A stretch of DNA of 64,000 nt from Pseudooceanicola sp. Lineage in GTDB: Bacteria; Pseudomonadota; Alphaproteobacteria; Rhodobacterales; Rhodobacteraceae. Below the pieces are notes generated by a model. That model was not told where the DNA came from and searched no databases. It worked only from the letters and a program-made list of their open reading frames with translations. The DNA is taken from NCBI RefSeq assembly GCF_029213205.1, contig NZ_JARGNH010000018.1, positions 1 through 64,000 of the forward strand, in the 5' to 3' direction. Below are positions 44,427 through 52,113 of this stretch, piece by piece. Position numbers and translations under genes: made by a program. Within the stretch, counting starts at the first letter, position 1. Every line of letters starts with the position of its first letter.

Positions 44427-45130
44427 TGAAACGCCCCCGTCAGCCGATCCCACCAACCGCGTTCGAGGCGTCGGTGCTGGGCATTGTTGATCAACTCGCT
44501 GACATAGAGGATCAGATTCACATTCTTGAATTCCATGCCATGGAATTTTGCGGCGAACCGCCCCCCGATATCCACGACATGGGTGACCGCACCGTGCATC
44601 ATCATGTCGCTGTCGGCAGTCATGGTGAACTCGAGCCCATAGTCCCGCGCCAGAATGCGCGTCGCGTCGTCGCTCTGATCGGGCCGTTTGGTCAGAATGA
44701 CCCAGTTGCTCGGATCGAGCCCATGCCGGTCCGCGTAGTCGCGCAGAACGTCCGGCGTGTCATTCACGGGATCGGCCGTGATCGAGATGAATTGCACCAG
44801 ATCGCTCATCGGCCCGTCGTTGATCGAAGCCTGGACCGCCGCGATCTTTTCCGCATGGAGCGGGCAGATATCCTGGCAGTTGGCGTAGATGAAATGCAAG
44901 ATGACGACCCTTTCGCTGAAATCCGCCAAGCGCACAGGATTGCCCTCCGCATCCTGCAACTCAAAATCCGGGGCCTGTGCTGCGTCGATGGCCTGGAAGT
45001 ATGGCTCCATCTCGAACATCCGCGCATCCAGATTTTCACCCGGATGATCGGCGGAGGCCGGAAAGGAGATCGTGGCCGCAAGTGTCGCCAAGGCGGCGCG
45101 CCGGGTCAGACAGACAATCAACTGCATCAC
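44423..45130 (-). CDS. SCO1/SenC-family copper chaperone
   Basis: The 235-residue protein has an N-terminal signal or anchor, a thioredoxin fold, and the copper site CQDICPLH (CxxxC, about residues 86-90) with a distal His in the VTHVVD region. Sco proteins deliver copper to the CuA site of cytochrome oxidase or act as thiol reductases in the periplasm. It overlaps both neighbours by four bases. Confidence 0.88.
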   Translation of the reverse strand: MMQLIVCLTRRAALATLAATISFPASADHPGENLDARMFEMEPYFQAIDAAQAPDFELQDAEGNPVRLADFSERVVILHFIYANCQDICPLHAEKIAAVQASINDGPMSDLVQFISITADPVNDTPDVLRDYADRHGLDPSNWVILTKRPDQSDDATRILARDYGLEFTMTADSDMMMHGAVTHVVDIGGRFAAKFHGMEFKNVNLILYVSELINNAQHRRLERGWWDRLTGAFQ

Positions 45131-45417
45131 CTTTCGGATTGATCGGGCATGCCACTACCCGCATCGTTGCATTTCCCGCCGGACCCGCCCTTCATGCACA
45201 GACCAAGCGCGCACATCGCGGCACAGGGTGCCAGCGAAACCAGAACAGGCGCGAGACCGATCGCGGTGAGCCATCCCCAGTTCAGCACCATGCCGCCGCC
45301 CATCACGGTTGCCGCACCGACGAACAGCAATCGTCTGCGCGTCAACCACCGGGGCCAGTTGCCTGCGCTTTCGATGTCGGCGGCACCCGCATCGTTGGAA
45401 GATGATATGTCGGTCAT
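45127..45417 (-). CDS. Hypothetical membrane protein with Cys pair
   Basis: This 96-residue protein has a polar N-terminus and two membrane segments (residues about 28-45 and 48-72) that include CAAMCALGLC, then a short tail with a further Cys. The start at 45417 follows AGAAGGA. It overlaps sco. The clustered Cys suggest metal or redox function; no family recognised. Confidence 0.7.
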   Translation of the reverse strand: MTDISSSNDAGAADIESAGNWPRWLTRRRLLFVGAATVMGGGMVLNWGWLTAIGLAPVLVSLAPCAAMCALGLCMKGGSGGKCNDAGSGMPDQSER

Positions 45418-45441
45418 CCGGAAAATCCTTCTGAAGTTTGA

Positions 45442-45472
45442 GTACTGGTCATTCTGATAACTGGGCGGTCAA
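45442..45472 (-). promoter_or_regulatory. Possible degenerate CueR-type promoter before the sco genes
   Basis: TTGACC (45472-45467), 19 bases, CAGTAC (45447-45442) on the minus strand, in the shared context GCCCTTGACC and with CAGTTA in the spacer. The GGAA half-site is missing, so CueR control is doubtful. Confidence 0.3.
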
Positions 45473-45499
45473 GGGCGGGCGGCGCTCTTTCAGGGGCGC

Positions 45500-46012
45500 T
45501 TATTCGATAAAGCCTCGCAAGAAGGAGACCATCTCGGGATCATCCCATTCGGCCGGGCCGACCAGTCTCCCAAGCTCCCGCCCCTGCGCGTCGATCAGGA
45601 TCGTTGTCGGCAGACCGACGGTGCGCAGCGCGGTCATCGACAGCATGGTCTTGTCGACATACATCTTGAGATTGGTGACACCGATCTCGTCGTAGAAACG
45701 CCGCACGACGGGCGATCCGCCCCGGTCGATGGACAGGGCGACAACCTCGAAACGGTCGCCGCCAAGTTCCGCCTGAAGCGCATCCAGCGTCGGCATTTCC
45801 TCACGGCATGGCACGCACCAGGTTGCCCAAACATTCACGAGGATCACCTTGCCGCGAAAATCCTCCATGTCCCCACGGCTGCCGTCTTCGGTCTCGTATC
45901 GCACATTGATCACCGGCTGCGGCGTGTCGTGCAGTGCGAAGCCTTGCGGCCCGGCAAACGCCGCGCCGACGGACAATGCCCAGACGAGCAGCGCCGTTTT
46001 GAGATATTTCAT
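45500..46012 (-). CDS. Periplasmic TlpA-like thioredoxin-family protein
   Basis: The 170-residue protein has a cleavable signal peptide (ends near AAFAG) and a thioredoxin fold with WCVPC (about residue 68). TlpA-like proteins reduce Cys of Sco, CuA or apocytochromes in the periplasm. The start at 46012 overlaps the previous gene's stop by four bases; the longer upstream frame lies inside that gene. Confidence 0.86.
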   Translation of the reverse strand: MKYLKTALLVWALSVGAAFAGPQGFALHDTPQPVINVRYETEDGSRGDMEDFRGKVILVNVWATWCVPCREEMPTLDALQAELGGDRFEVVALSIDRGGSPVVRRFYDEIGVTNLKMYVDKTMLSMTALRTVGLPTTILIDAQGRELGRLVGPAEWDDPEMVSFLRGFIE

Positions 46013-46605
46013 GGCGTTGGCTCCTTGAAAGATTGGTTTTTCAGATCCCGGACGATCGGCAACAGGGTTTCGAGCAAGATTGCCCGAGTGATCGGTCCGA
46101 CATGGCGGTAGGCGATGGTGCCGTCGGACGTGATGACATAGGTTTCGGGCACGCCGTAAACGCCCCATTCGATGCCAGCACGTCCGTCGATGTCGGCCCC
46201 GATGCGCGCGTAGGGATCGCCCAATTCGTCGAGCCAGGCGCGCGCCTGCTCGGGTGGGTCCTTGTAGTTGATCCCGTAGAGCGGCACCTCACCGGTGGCG
46301 CTCAGCTCCATGAACAGCGGGTGTTCGGCCCGACAGGGCACACACCACGAGGCAAAGACGTTCACCAGCGAGACATGGCCGATCAGGTCCTGCGTCGAAA
46401 GACCTTCCTCGCGGCCGAGCACCGGAGCAAGCGCAAACTCCGGCACAGGTTTGTCGAGAAGCGCCGATGGCAAGTCGTCGCCGCCCCTGAAAAGCCCCCA
46501 GCCGAACAAGACCATGAGGGCAAAAGCTATCAGCGGCACCAGCACAAACCCGGAGATCCTGCGCCGCGGTACGGGGTCGATTTTGCTGACGACCTCTTGC
46601 GTCAT
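46009..46605 (-). CDS. CcmG/DsbE-type thiol:disulfide oxidoreductase
   Basis: This 198-residue protein has an N-terminal membrane anchor (residues about 18-38) and a thioredoxin domain with WCVPC (about 87) and GVYGVPETYVI, as in CcmG/DsbE. It would keep apocytochrome c Cys reduced for heme attachment, drawing electrons from CcdA. It overlaps both the cytochrome c gene and the TlpA-like gene. Confidence 0.88.
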   Translation of the reverse strand: MTQEVVSKIDPVPRRRISGFVLVPLIAFALMVLFGWGLFRGGDDLPSALLDKPVPEFALAPVLGREEGLSTQDLIGHVSLVNVFASWCVPCRAEHPLFMELSATGEVPLYGINYKDPPEQARAWLDELGDPYARIGADIDGRAGIEWGVYGVPETYVITSDGTIAYRHVGPITRAILLETLLPIVRDLKNQSFKEPTP

Positions 46606-47027
46606 GGCTGCACCTGCTCATCCGCAAGGGTACGGCTTTCCTGCGAAGCGCGGATCCGATCGGGCCATGTGCTCTTGATGTAATCGATGATCGCCGTGAT
46701 CTCTTCATCCGTCAGCACCTCCTTGAAACCGGGCATGTCGCTTTCATAGCCATTCCCGACAATCGCCGCCGTTCCGCGCTTCACGATGTCCAAAAGCACG
46801 CGGTCCGTATGGTGCCAAGTATGGCCCGAGGCGTCATGCGGCGGGGCAGGCAACCGGCCGTTCGGCAATCTGGAGCGCCAATCGGGCTGCCCCTCCAGGT
46901 TTGCGCCATGGCAACTGGCGCAATTCTCCTGATAAAGGCGTTCGCCCGCGAGCGAGTCATCCTGCGCCGAAACGGGCAAGACCGTTGCAGCCAGCAAAAG
47001 TGCTGCGAGCCTAATGGTAATTTTCAT
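46602..47027 (-). CDS. Periplasmic monoheme cytochrome c
   Basis: The 141-residue protein has a signal peptide (to about residue 21, VSAQD), a single heme site CASCH (about 36-40) and a likely Met ligand in SDMPGFKEVLTDEEI. The C-terminal helix has IIDYIKSTWPDRI, the usual class I end. It is related to the truncated cytochrome at 36.0 kb. The start at 47027 overlaps a small upstream frame. It may pass electrons between the multicopper oxidase or oxidase systems; inference. Confidence 0.88.
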   Translation of the reverse strand: MKITIRLAALLLAATVLPVSAQDDSLAGERLYQENCASCHGANLEGQPDWRSRLPNGRLPAPPHDASGHTWHHTDRVLLDIVKRGTAAIVGNGYESDMPGFKEVLTDEEITAIIDYIKSTWPDRIRASQESRTLADEQVQP

Positions 47028-47169
47028 GTCGCTTGTGCCTTCTTCTTGCGATCCACATACAAAGGATGAAGAGTGCCACGAGCGATGCCACGACAAGCAG
47101 GACGCAATTCGCCTAGACCAATCCCATCGACAACAAACTGTCGCCACTGTTGGCGCCCTCATTCCGCAT
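47011..47169 (-). pseudogene. Small membrane peptide frame interrupted by TAG
   Basis: From ATG 47169 the frame reads MRNEGANSGDSLLSMGLV, then TAG (47115-47113), then ANCVLLVVASLVALFILC and a basic tail (ARRRHKRHENYH) to 47011. The part after the TAG is a clean membrane helix with a positive end. Replacing TAG by the one-base neighbour TGG gives a 52-residue single-span peptide. It overlaps the cytochrome c start by 17 bases. Chance similarity to a real gene cannot be excluded. Confidence 0.45.
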
Positions 47170-47181
47170 CCCGGCGCATTT

Positions 47182-47325
47182 CTATTTCCCGTTGTCCGAG
47201 CGGATGTATTTGACCAGGGCGATTGCCGCGAGCACCAGCACCGCCACGATGAGTAACCAAACCAGTCCCATCGCGATCATCATGCCGCCACCCATCATTC
47301 CACCATCCATCATCATGCACTTCAT
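47182..47325 (-). CDS. 47-residue Met-rich single-span membrane peptide
   Basis: The peptide starts MKCMMMDGGMMGGGMM, continues with one membrane helix (about residues 18-38) and ends in a charged tail. Met-rich segments of this kind bind Cu(I) on the periplasmic side. AAGGGAAAGC lies upstream of the ATG at 47325. It sits in line between the DUF411 and cytochrome c genes. Confidence 0.7.
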   Translation of the reverse strand: MKCMMMDGGMMGGGMMIAMGLVWLLIVAVLVLAAIALVKYIRSDNGK

Positions 47326-47382
47326 CCTTTGCTTTCCCTTGAAACCGGTCAGGCACGGGATCGCACCAGACCTCGCGATTGA

Positions 47383-47838
47383 TCATTCGACCGCATAGAC
47401 GGTCGGGTTCACATCTTCTTCGACGGTGTAAATCTTGAACGGTTCCTGCTTCGCGCCACCCATACCCGGCGATCCCAACGGCATGCCGGGAAGTGTAAGA
47501 CCGGCAATGTCCGGGCGCTCATCAAGCAACTTGTTGACGACATCGATTGGCACATGACCGCTGACGACGTAGTCTCCCAGAAAGGTCGTATGGCAGCCTT
47601 GGAAACTGTCCGGGATACCTGCATCACGGCTGATCTGAACCAGATCGTGGGTCGGCTTCACCTCGACCGTGAAGCCGTTCTCGCGGAGGTAGTCCGCATA
47701 GCTCTCGCAGCATCCGCATTGCGGGTTCTTGTAGAGCGTGGCCTCTTGCGCTGCGACAGGCGCGGCATTCAGGCTCATGGCGAACACAGCGGCGGCTCCT
47801 GCGGTGCCAAGACTGGCAAGTCCAACTATTTTTTTCAT
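47383..47838 (-). CDS. DUF411 periplasmic metal-binding protein
   Basis: The 151-residue protein has a signal peptide (to about residue 30) and the DUF411 core: YKNPQCGCCESYADYL, DSFQGCHTTFLGDYVVSGHVP and LTLPGMPLGSPGMGG. The Cys, His and Met residues are those thought to bind copper. The start at 47838 follows GAAAGAACC; the longer frame runs into the oxidase gene. It follows the multicopper oxidase gene by 40 bases. Confidence 0.88.
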   Translation of the reverse strand: MKKIVGLASLGTAGAAAVFAMSLNAAPVAAQEATLYKNPQCGCCESYADYLRENGFTVEVKPTHDLVQISRDAGIPDSFQGCHTTFLGDYVVSGHVPIDVVNKLLDERPDIAGLTLPGMPLGSPGMGGAKQEPFKIYTVEEDVNPTVYAVE

Positions 47839-47878
47839 CGGTTCTTTCCTTTCGTGGTCATTGATACGTGAGATTGTT

Positions 47879-49318
47879 TCAGGTTTTGGTCGCGCCGGGA
47901 TCGACACGTATGACGCCCATCATGCCGGCCGCCTGGTGCTCCAGGATGTGACAATGGAACATCCAGTCTCCCGGATTGTCCGCCACGAAGGCGATCTCGA
48001 CCCGTTCCTCCGGTGCCATCAGGACGGTGTCCTGCCATTCGCGATGCCGTGTCGGTTGCCCGTTCCGTGTGATCACACGGAACGAATGTCCATGAAGATG
48101 CATCGGGTGATGCCACGCGGTGCGATTGTCCATCTGCAGCACATGCGACGTGCCCTGCGGCAGGACCAGCAATGGATCCATCATGTGCCCCGTTGCTGCT
48201 TTGCCGTTGATGAACCACATGTTGCCTTCGCGCATCTGCTCCATCATGGACCCCATGCCGCCGCCCATCATCATCTGCCCCATCATGCCGCCATTAAAGA
48301 TGATCTGATGCCGCGTGGCAGCTTGCATATCGGGTTCGGCCAGCGGGTTGGGTGGCAGTTCCATCGACCAGTCCGGGACCGCGTCCCGTAACCGATCCGG
48401 CCCGTAGGCGAGATCGACCAAACGGTATTCCAGATCCCTGTAGAAGACATCGGTGATGGTCAGGCTCTCTCCGGGCTTGCCGGTCATATCAATCACCAGA
48501 TCGACACGCATGGCCGGACCGACCACCACGATGTCATCGTCTGGTACATGAGGTGACACGGGTTGACCGTCCAGAGCGACGACGACCGGCGCAAGCCCCC
48601 CGAAATCCAGCCCGAATATCCGGGCATTGGCTGCGTTGACCAACCTCAGGCGGATGCGTTCTCCGGATCGCACGGCGATACGGTCAGGGATCTGGCCGTT
48701 GATCGTCACGGAATTGCCGATACGACCGCCGTGCATCGCGTCGTGCCGGCTTCCGAAATCTGTCGCAATCTGTCCGTCGCCGGTCATCCGCCAGTCATCG
48801 AGCATCCAGGTCAAATCGCGATCCACGCGGATCGGGTTTGCTTCCTCGACGATCAGCGGCCCGTAAAGCCCGCGCCCGACCTGTTCCGAACTGCGCTGGT
48901 GCGGGTGATACCAGAATGTACCTGCGTCCAGCGCATCGAATTCGTAGAGAAACTCGCCACCGACCGGGATCGGGTCCTGTGTCAGGAACGGCACACCGTC
49001 CATCGCATTGGGTGTGCGAATGCCATGCCAGTGGACCGTCGTCCCTTCATTTAGCCCGTTCCGGGCCAGAACCCGAATTCGGTCTCCCTGCCGCACCCGG
49101 ATCTCGGGGCCGGGGAGGGATCCGTTGTAGCTCCAGACGTCGGTAGGGCCGTAGGGTGCCGGTCGCAGGGCGGCTTGTCCGGCCGCAGCGCGTAGCAAGA
49201 ATGGGTCCTCTGTCGGACCTGCCATCGCTACTCGTGCCGGTGACAGAGTGGATATGGCCGTGAAAGCGGCACCGGTGCGCAGCACGTGCCGTCGTGAAAT
49301 CAGTCTGTTGAGGGTCAT
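47879..49318 (-). CDS. Periplasmic multicopper oxidase (CueO/CopA type)
   Basis: The 479-residue protein has a twin-arginine signal (SRRHVLRTGAAFTA) and all four copper-binding boxes: HWHG (about residue 94), FWYHPHQ, HPMHLHGHSF and HCHILEHQAAGMM near the end. A Met-rich loop (MMGQMMMGGGMGSMMEQM, about 330) is typical of cuprous oxidases, which turn Cu(I) into less toxic Cu(II). It belongs to the operon started by the CueR-type promoter at 49.8 kb. Confidence 0.93.
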   Translation of the reverse strand: MTLNRLISRRHVLRTGAAFTAISTLSPARVAMAGPTEDPFLLRAAAGQAALRPAPYGPTDVWSYNGSLPGPEIRVRQGDRIRVLARNGLNEGTTVHWHGIRTPNAMDGVPFLTQDPIPVGGEFLYEFDALDAGTFWYHPHQRSSEQVGRGLYGPLIVEEANPIRVDRDLTWMLDDWRMTGDGQIATDFGSRHDAMHGGRIGNSVTINGQIPDRIAVRSGERIRLRLVNAANARIFGLDFGGLAPVVVALDGQPVSPHVPDDDIVVVGPAMRVDLVIDMTGKPGESLTITDVFYRDLEYRLVDLAYGPDRLRDAVPDWSMELPPNPLAEPDMQAATRHQIIFNGGMMGQMMMGGGMGSMMEQMREGNMWFINGKAATGHMMDPLLVLPQGTSHVLQMDNRTAWHHPMHLHGHSFRVITRNGQPTRHREWQDTVLMAPEERVEIAFVADNPGDWMFHCHILEHQAAGMMGVIRVDPGATKT

Positions 49319-49408
49319 TACTTCTGCCTTGATCTGAAAGGGTCGCACTCAGCCAGCTTCGGCCAAGGCAACGGTCAGGCCCCGCAACAAGCGAGGCCGC
49401 TATCAGGT

Positions 49409-49762
49409 TCAGACAGGCAGCTTGGGAGGAAATGGATCAAGGGAGGGAACCGCGCCAATCGGGATCACAGGTCCCGCGACCGGGATGACAACACCGAAGG
49501 CCATCTCAAGCGTCATCGCTGACGTACGAGCTACGATACCGGCCGTAGTTCCCGCGCCACAAGGGACTGTACACCCACCCTCGCAGGTTATCCCGTCAGC
49601 AAATCCGATCGGATCGCATCCGCCGCAATGGTCGTCCCCGCTTTCAGCGCCCACCATCTGAGCCATTGCTGCCTCAGCCGCATTCGCTGCCGATACATCC
49701 GGCGCAACCACGGCACCGAAGCTCAATGCAAGAATCAAAATGAGGCGGAAAACGCAGATCAT
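49409..49762 (-). CDS. Small secreted Cys-rich protein heading the multicopper oxidase operon
   Basis: This 117-residue product has an N-terminal signal (to about residue 25) and a compact Cys cluster DDHCGGCDPIGFADGITCEGGCTVPCG. Proteins with such clusters are frequent at the head of copper operons. The start at 49762 is chosen because an in-frame ATG at 49777 would lie inside the CueR-type promoter; AAGGA precedes 49762. If the promoter start site is as predicted, the message is nearly leaderless. No family name. Confidence 0.65.
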   Translation of the reverse strand: MICVFRLILILALSFGAVVAPDVSAANAAEAAMAQMVGAESGDDHCGGCDPIGFADGITCEGGCTVPCGAGTTAGIVARTSAMTLEMAFGVVIPVAGPVIPIGAVPSLDPFPPKLPV

Positions 49763-49768
49763 GCGATC

Positions 49769-49799
49769 CTTATGCAAGCTTCCAGTAGGGGGAGGTCAA
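49769..49799 (-). promoter_or_regulatory. CueR-type promoter of the multicopper oxidase operon
   Basis: TTGACC (49799-49794), a 19-base spacer with TCCCCCTACTGGAAG, then CATAAG (49774-49769) on the minus strand. It is very close to the E. coli copA promoter pattern. The dyad centre is one base shorter than at the two copA promoters. Confidence 0.72.
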
Positions 49800-49932
49800 G
49801 AAGTATCCCGTAACATAGGCGTGACATTGCCACGCGGGTACTCACTGATTGGCCAAAAGATGCCCGAGGTTGGTTTCGGGGGAAAATCTGAGGCGAGACT
49901 GCGGACTCATCCAAGGTCTGTTTCGGAGCCAG

Positions 49933-49966
49933 GCAACCACCCGCATCTTTTCATGCGGGTGGCTGC
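49933..49966 (-). terminator. Hairpin after the anchor-protein gene
   Basis: GCAACCACCCGCAT and ATGCGGGTGGCTGC form a 14-bp stem with one mismatch around a six-base loop. It lies just beyond the stop of the minus-strand anchor-protein gene. No U-tract follows. Confidence 0.6.
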
Positions 49967-49973
49967 CCTTGTG

Positions 49974-50597
49974 TCAACTTGCGTCTTTGAATTCGGTGTA
50001 TTCGCCGCGCACCTGGACAGTCACGGTTGCGGGCTGGCTGTCCCGATTCCGCCAGAACCATCCGTGTTCGCCGTCGAATGCCGCGATGATCTCGCCCTCG
50101 TCGCCCGTCGAACCGCGGCCCTTTTCATAGGTCACCGAATTGCCGCCGCCGTGGCCGTGCATGTCAAAATTCACCCGACCGCCATCGACCAGCATTCGGT
50201 ATTCCACCGTCTGGCCCTCTTCCATGACCAGCTTCCACTCGGCACTGTCGCCGGGTGCAAGCGTAAAGGTGGTTTCGTCACGCCAGATTTCGGCCTCCTG
50301 TGCATATGCCGTGCCGACAAAAAGTCCAAAGATATCGTTCATAAGGCTCGACTGCTCTTCGGCTTCGATCTCCAACAGCCTGTCGGCTTCGGCCTCCTCC
50401 GCAAGCTGGGCTTTGATCTCACCCATCTCGCTCAGCCCGAGAACCCCGCCGATCCCGGTCGGGTCGATGTTGTATTCGGCAGGCAGCACGACGGTCACAA
50501 GGATCGCAACGGCGCTGGCCGCCGCAATGGCAGTGGAACGGATAAGCTGCGCGGAGCTGGGAAGCTCATCAAGGCTCGGTTTTTTTGCGTTAAACAT
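49974..50597 (-). CDS. Transmembrane anchor protein of the HupE-linked metal locus
   Basis: This 207-residue protein has a single N-terminal membrane helix (about residues 20-40), a Glu/Ala-rich linker and a periplasmic beta-rich domain (LAPGDSAEWKLVMEEGQTVEYRMLVDGGRVNFDMHGHGGG). Its ending (WFWRNRDSQPATVTVQVRGEY) resembles proteins annotated as transmembrane anchor proteins beside HupE genes. It follows the HupE gene after 17 bases. A role in metal uptake is inferred from the neighbour. Confidence 0.75.
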   Translation of the reverse strand: MFNAKKPSLDELPSSAQLIRSTAIAAASAVAILVTVVLPAEYNIDPTGIGGVLGLSEMGEIKAQLAEEAEADRLLEIEAEEQSSLMNDIFGLFVGTAYAQEAEIWRDETTFTLAPGDSAEWKLVMEEGQTVEYRMLVDGGRVNFDMHGHGGGNSVTYEKGRGSTGDEGEIIAAFDGEHGWFWRNRDSQPATVTVQVRGEYTEFKDAS

Positions 50598-50614
50598 TTT
50601 GGTCTCCTAAATTC

Positions 50615-51343
50615 TCAGGTGGCTACGAAGTAGCCGGTGATTTGCAGGTCCATGAGGATGAATCCCATGGACATCATGACGACGTTGGCGGTGTAGGCTT
50701 GGCGGAAGAAGCTTGGGGATTTCCGCCAGAAGCCCATGACGATGAGGATCACGGCAAGCGCCATGATCTGGCCAAGCTCGACGCCCACGTTGAACGCCAG
50801 AAGATTGGCCAGTAGGCCCTCTGACGCGATCTCGTAGTCTAGGATCTTCGTGGCCAGGCCCGTGCCGTGGAAGAAGCCGAAGATCAGCGTTGCGGCCTTG
50901 GTGTTCGGCTGGAACCCAAACCAGCGCTGATAAGCCCCGAGATTGTCGAGCGCCTTGTAGACGACCGAAAGGCCGATGATCGCGTCGATGATGTAGGCGT
51001 TGATGCCCCAGCCGAACCAGACACCGGCCAGCATCGTGGTCGAGTGCCCGAGGGCGAAGAGGCTGACATAGATGCCTACATCCTTCATCTTGTAGAGGAA
51101 GAAGACGACGCCGAGCAGGAACAGGATGTGATCGTATCCCGTGACCATGTGTTTGGCGCCGAGATACATGAAGGGGATGATGTTCACCCCCCAGATTTCC
51201 TGGATATAGCCTGCGTCACCTTCTGTGACGGCATGGGCAAGAGCGTTTTCCGCACCCAGGACGAGCGCCGAAAGGGCAATGAAGGACAGGATCACGATCC
51301 GGCGTATGCCGGGATCGGTCCAGCCCTGGTGGACTGTATTCAT
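50615..51343 (-). CDS. HupE/UreJ-family nickel/cobalt transporter-like protein
   Basis: The 242-residue protein has a signal-like N-terminus (ALAHAVTEGD) and about six helices with the HupE/UreJ motif HMVTGYDHILFLLGVVFFLY (about residues 65-85). GHSTTMLAG and FFHGTGLA follow, which carry further His. HupE-type proteins move nickel or cobalt. It is in a minus-strand group with the His-rich protein and the anchor protein. Confidence 0.85.
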   Translation of the reverse strand: MNTVHQGWTDPGIRRIVILSFIALSALVLGAENALAHAVTEGDAGYIQEIWGVNIIPFMYLGAKHMVTGYDHILFLLGVVFFLYKMKDVGIYVSLFALGHSTTMLAGVWFGWGINAYIIDAIIGLSVVYKALDNLGAYQRWFGFQPNTKAATLIFGFFHGTGLATKILDYEIASEGLLANLLAFNVGVELGQIMALAVILIVMGFWRKSPSFFRQAYTANVVMMSMGFILMDLQITGYFVAT

Positions 51344-51403
51344 GGATTGAACTCCGCATATGTGTTGATGATCGAATGCAGCGCGCTGTTGGCACGCAGT
51401 CGA

Positions 51404-51760
51404 TCAGACGCGCGGAGGTCTTTCGATTTGGTATGTCTGCAAGGGGTTCGACGTGGCCGAACTCAACGGCCATGCGGCTCTATAAATATCGAGCGGGTGC
51501 GGCGATCGGTCGGGGCCAGGCACGACCGCCTGACTGTGATCGTGATCGATGCTGTCATGGCTATGTCCATGCATGGCCCAGGCGAGGTCTTCTTCCAGTC
51601 CATGCGAATGACCGTGCTCAGCAACCATTTCTGCGTGCTCTTGAAGGACGCCGATGACTGAGGGTGCGTGCGAGGTTGCGGGCACCACAGACCAGAGGAG
51701 TACGGCCAAACATAAGAGTGTCGCAAACGCGGCGTTTACAACTGTCCTCAAGGTATCCAT
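51404..51760 (-). CDS. Secreted His-rich protein of the nickel/cobalt locus
   Basis: The 118-residue product has a signal peptide (MDTLRTVVNAAFATLLCLAVLL) and a region with many His (EHGHSHGLEEDLAWAMHGHS, then DSIDHDHSQ). The start at 51760 gives a proper signal peptide; the longer frame adds 16 polar residues. The His clusters suggest nickel, cobalt or zinc binding in the periplasm. It diverges from the CsoR/RcnR-type regulator gene. Confidence 0.7.
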   Translation of the reverse strand: MDTLRTVVNAAFATLLCLAVLLWSVVPATSHAPSVIGVLQEHAEMVAEHGHSHGLEEDLAWAMHGHSHDSIDHDHSQAVVPGPDRSPHPLDIYRAAWPLSSATSNPLQTYQIERPPRV

Positions 51761-51814
51761 AGGATCTGCCCGTCTGCCCGTCTCTAGCGTGGTGCGTCGT
51801 GGCACCATCTTGTT

Positions 51815-51835
51815 CTATCCTCCCGGGGGGGATAG
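51815..51835. promoter_or_regulatory. G-tract inverted repeat, probable operator of the CsoR/RcnR-type repressor
   Basis: CTATCCTCCC and GGGGGGATAG are near-perfect inverted halves. Sites of the CsoR/RcnR/FrmR family have just this form, a G/C tract flanked by AT-rich arms. It lies ten bases before the repressor ATG and between the two divergent transcription units. Confidence 0.65.
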
Positions 51836-51844
51836 AAATACTTT

Positions 51845-52105
51845 ATGACAAAACATCCAGTCCATGCAACCCATCCCGCCCTTGTCGCCCGGCTGAAACG
51901 CGCTGACGGCCATTTGCGCGCCGTGATCGAAATGATCGAGGCGGGCAAACCCTGTCTGGAGATTGCTCAGCAGATGCAAGCGGTCGAAAAGGCCGTGACG
52001 AACGCCAAGCGTGCGCTGATCCATGATCACATGGACCATTGTATCGACGTTGAAAGTTCTGAAACTGATCGCGCCGAGTTGCGGGCGATCGCCCGATATC
52101 TCTGA
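51845..52105 (+). CDS. CsoR/RcnR-family metal-sensing repressor
   Basis: This 86-residue all-helical regulator has the DUF156 pattern: HPALVARLKRADGHLRAVIEMIEAGKPC (His and Cys ligands) and ALIHDHMDHCI. The N-terminal HPVHATH gives extra His, as in nickel/cobalt sensors of the RcnR type. No Shine-Dalgarno sequence is evident before the ATG. It is eight bases before the MFS exporter gene, which it should control through the upstream inverted repeat. Confidence 0.85.
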   Translation: MTKHPVHATHPALVARLKRADGHLRAVIEMIEAGKPCLEIAQQMQAVEKAVTNAKRALIHDHMDHCIDVESSETDRAELRAIARYL

Positions 52106-52113
52106 GGCTGACC

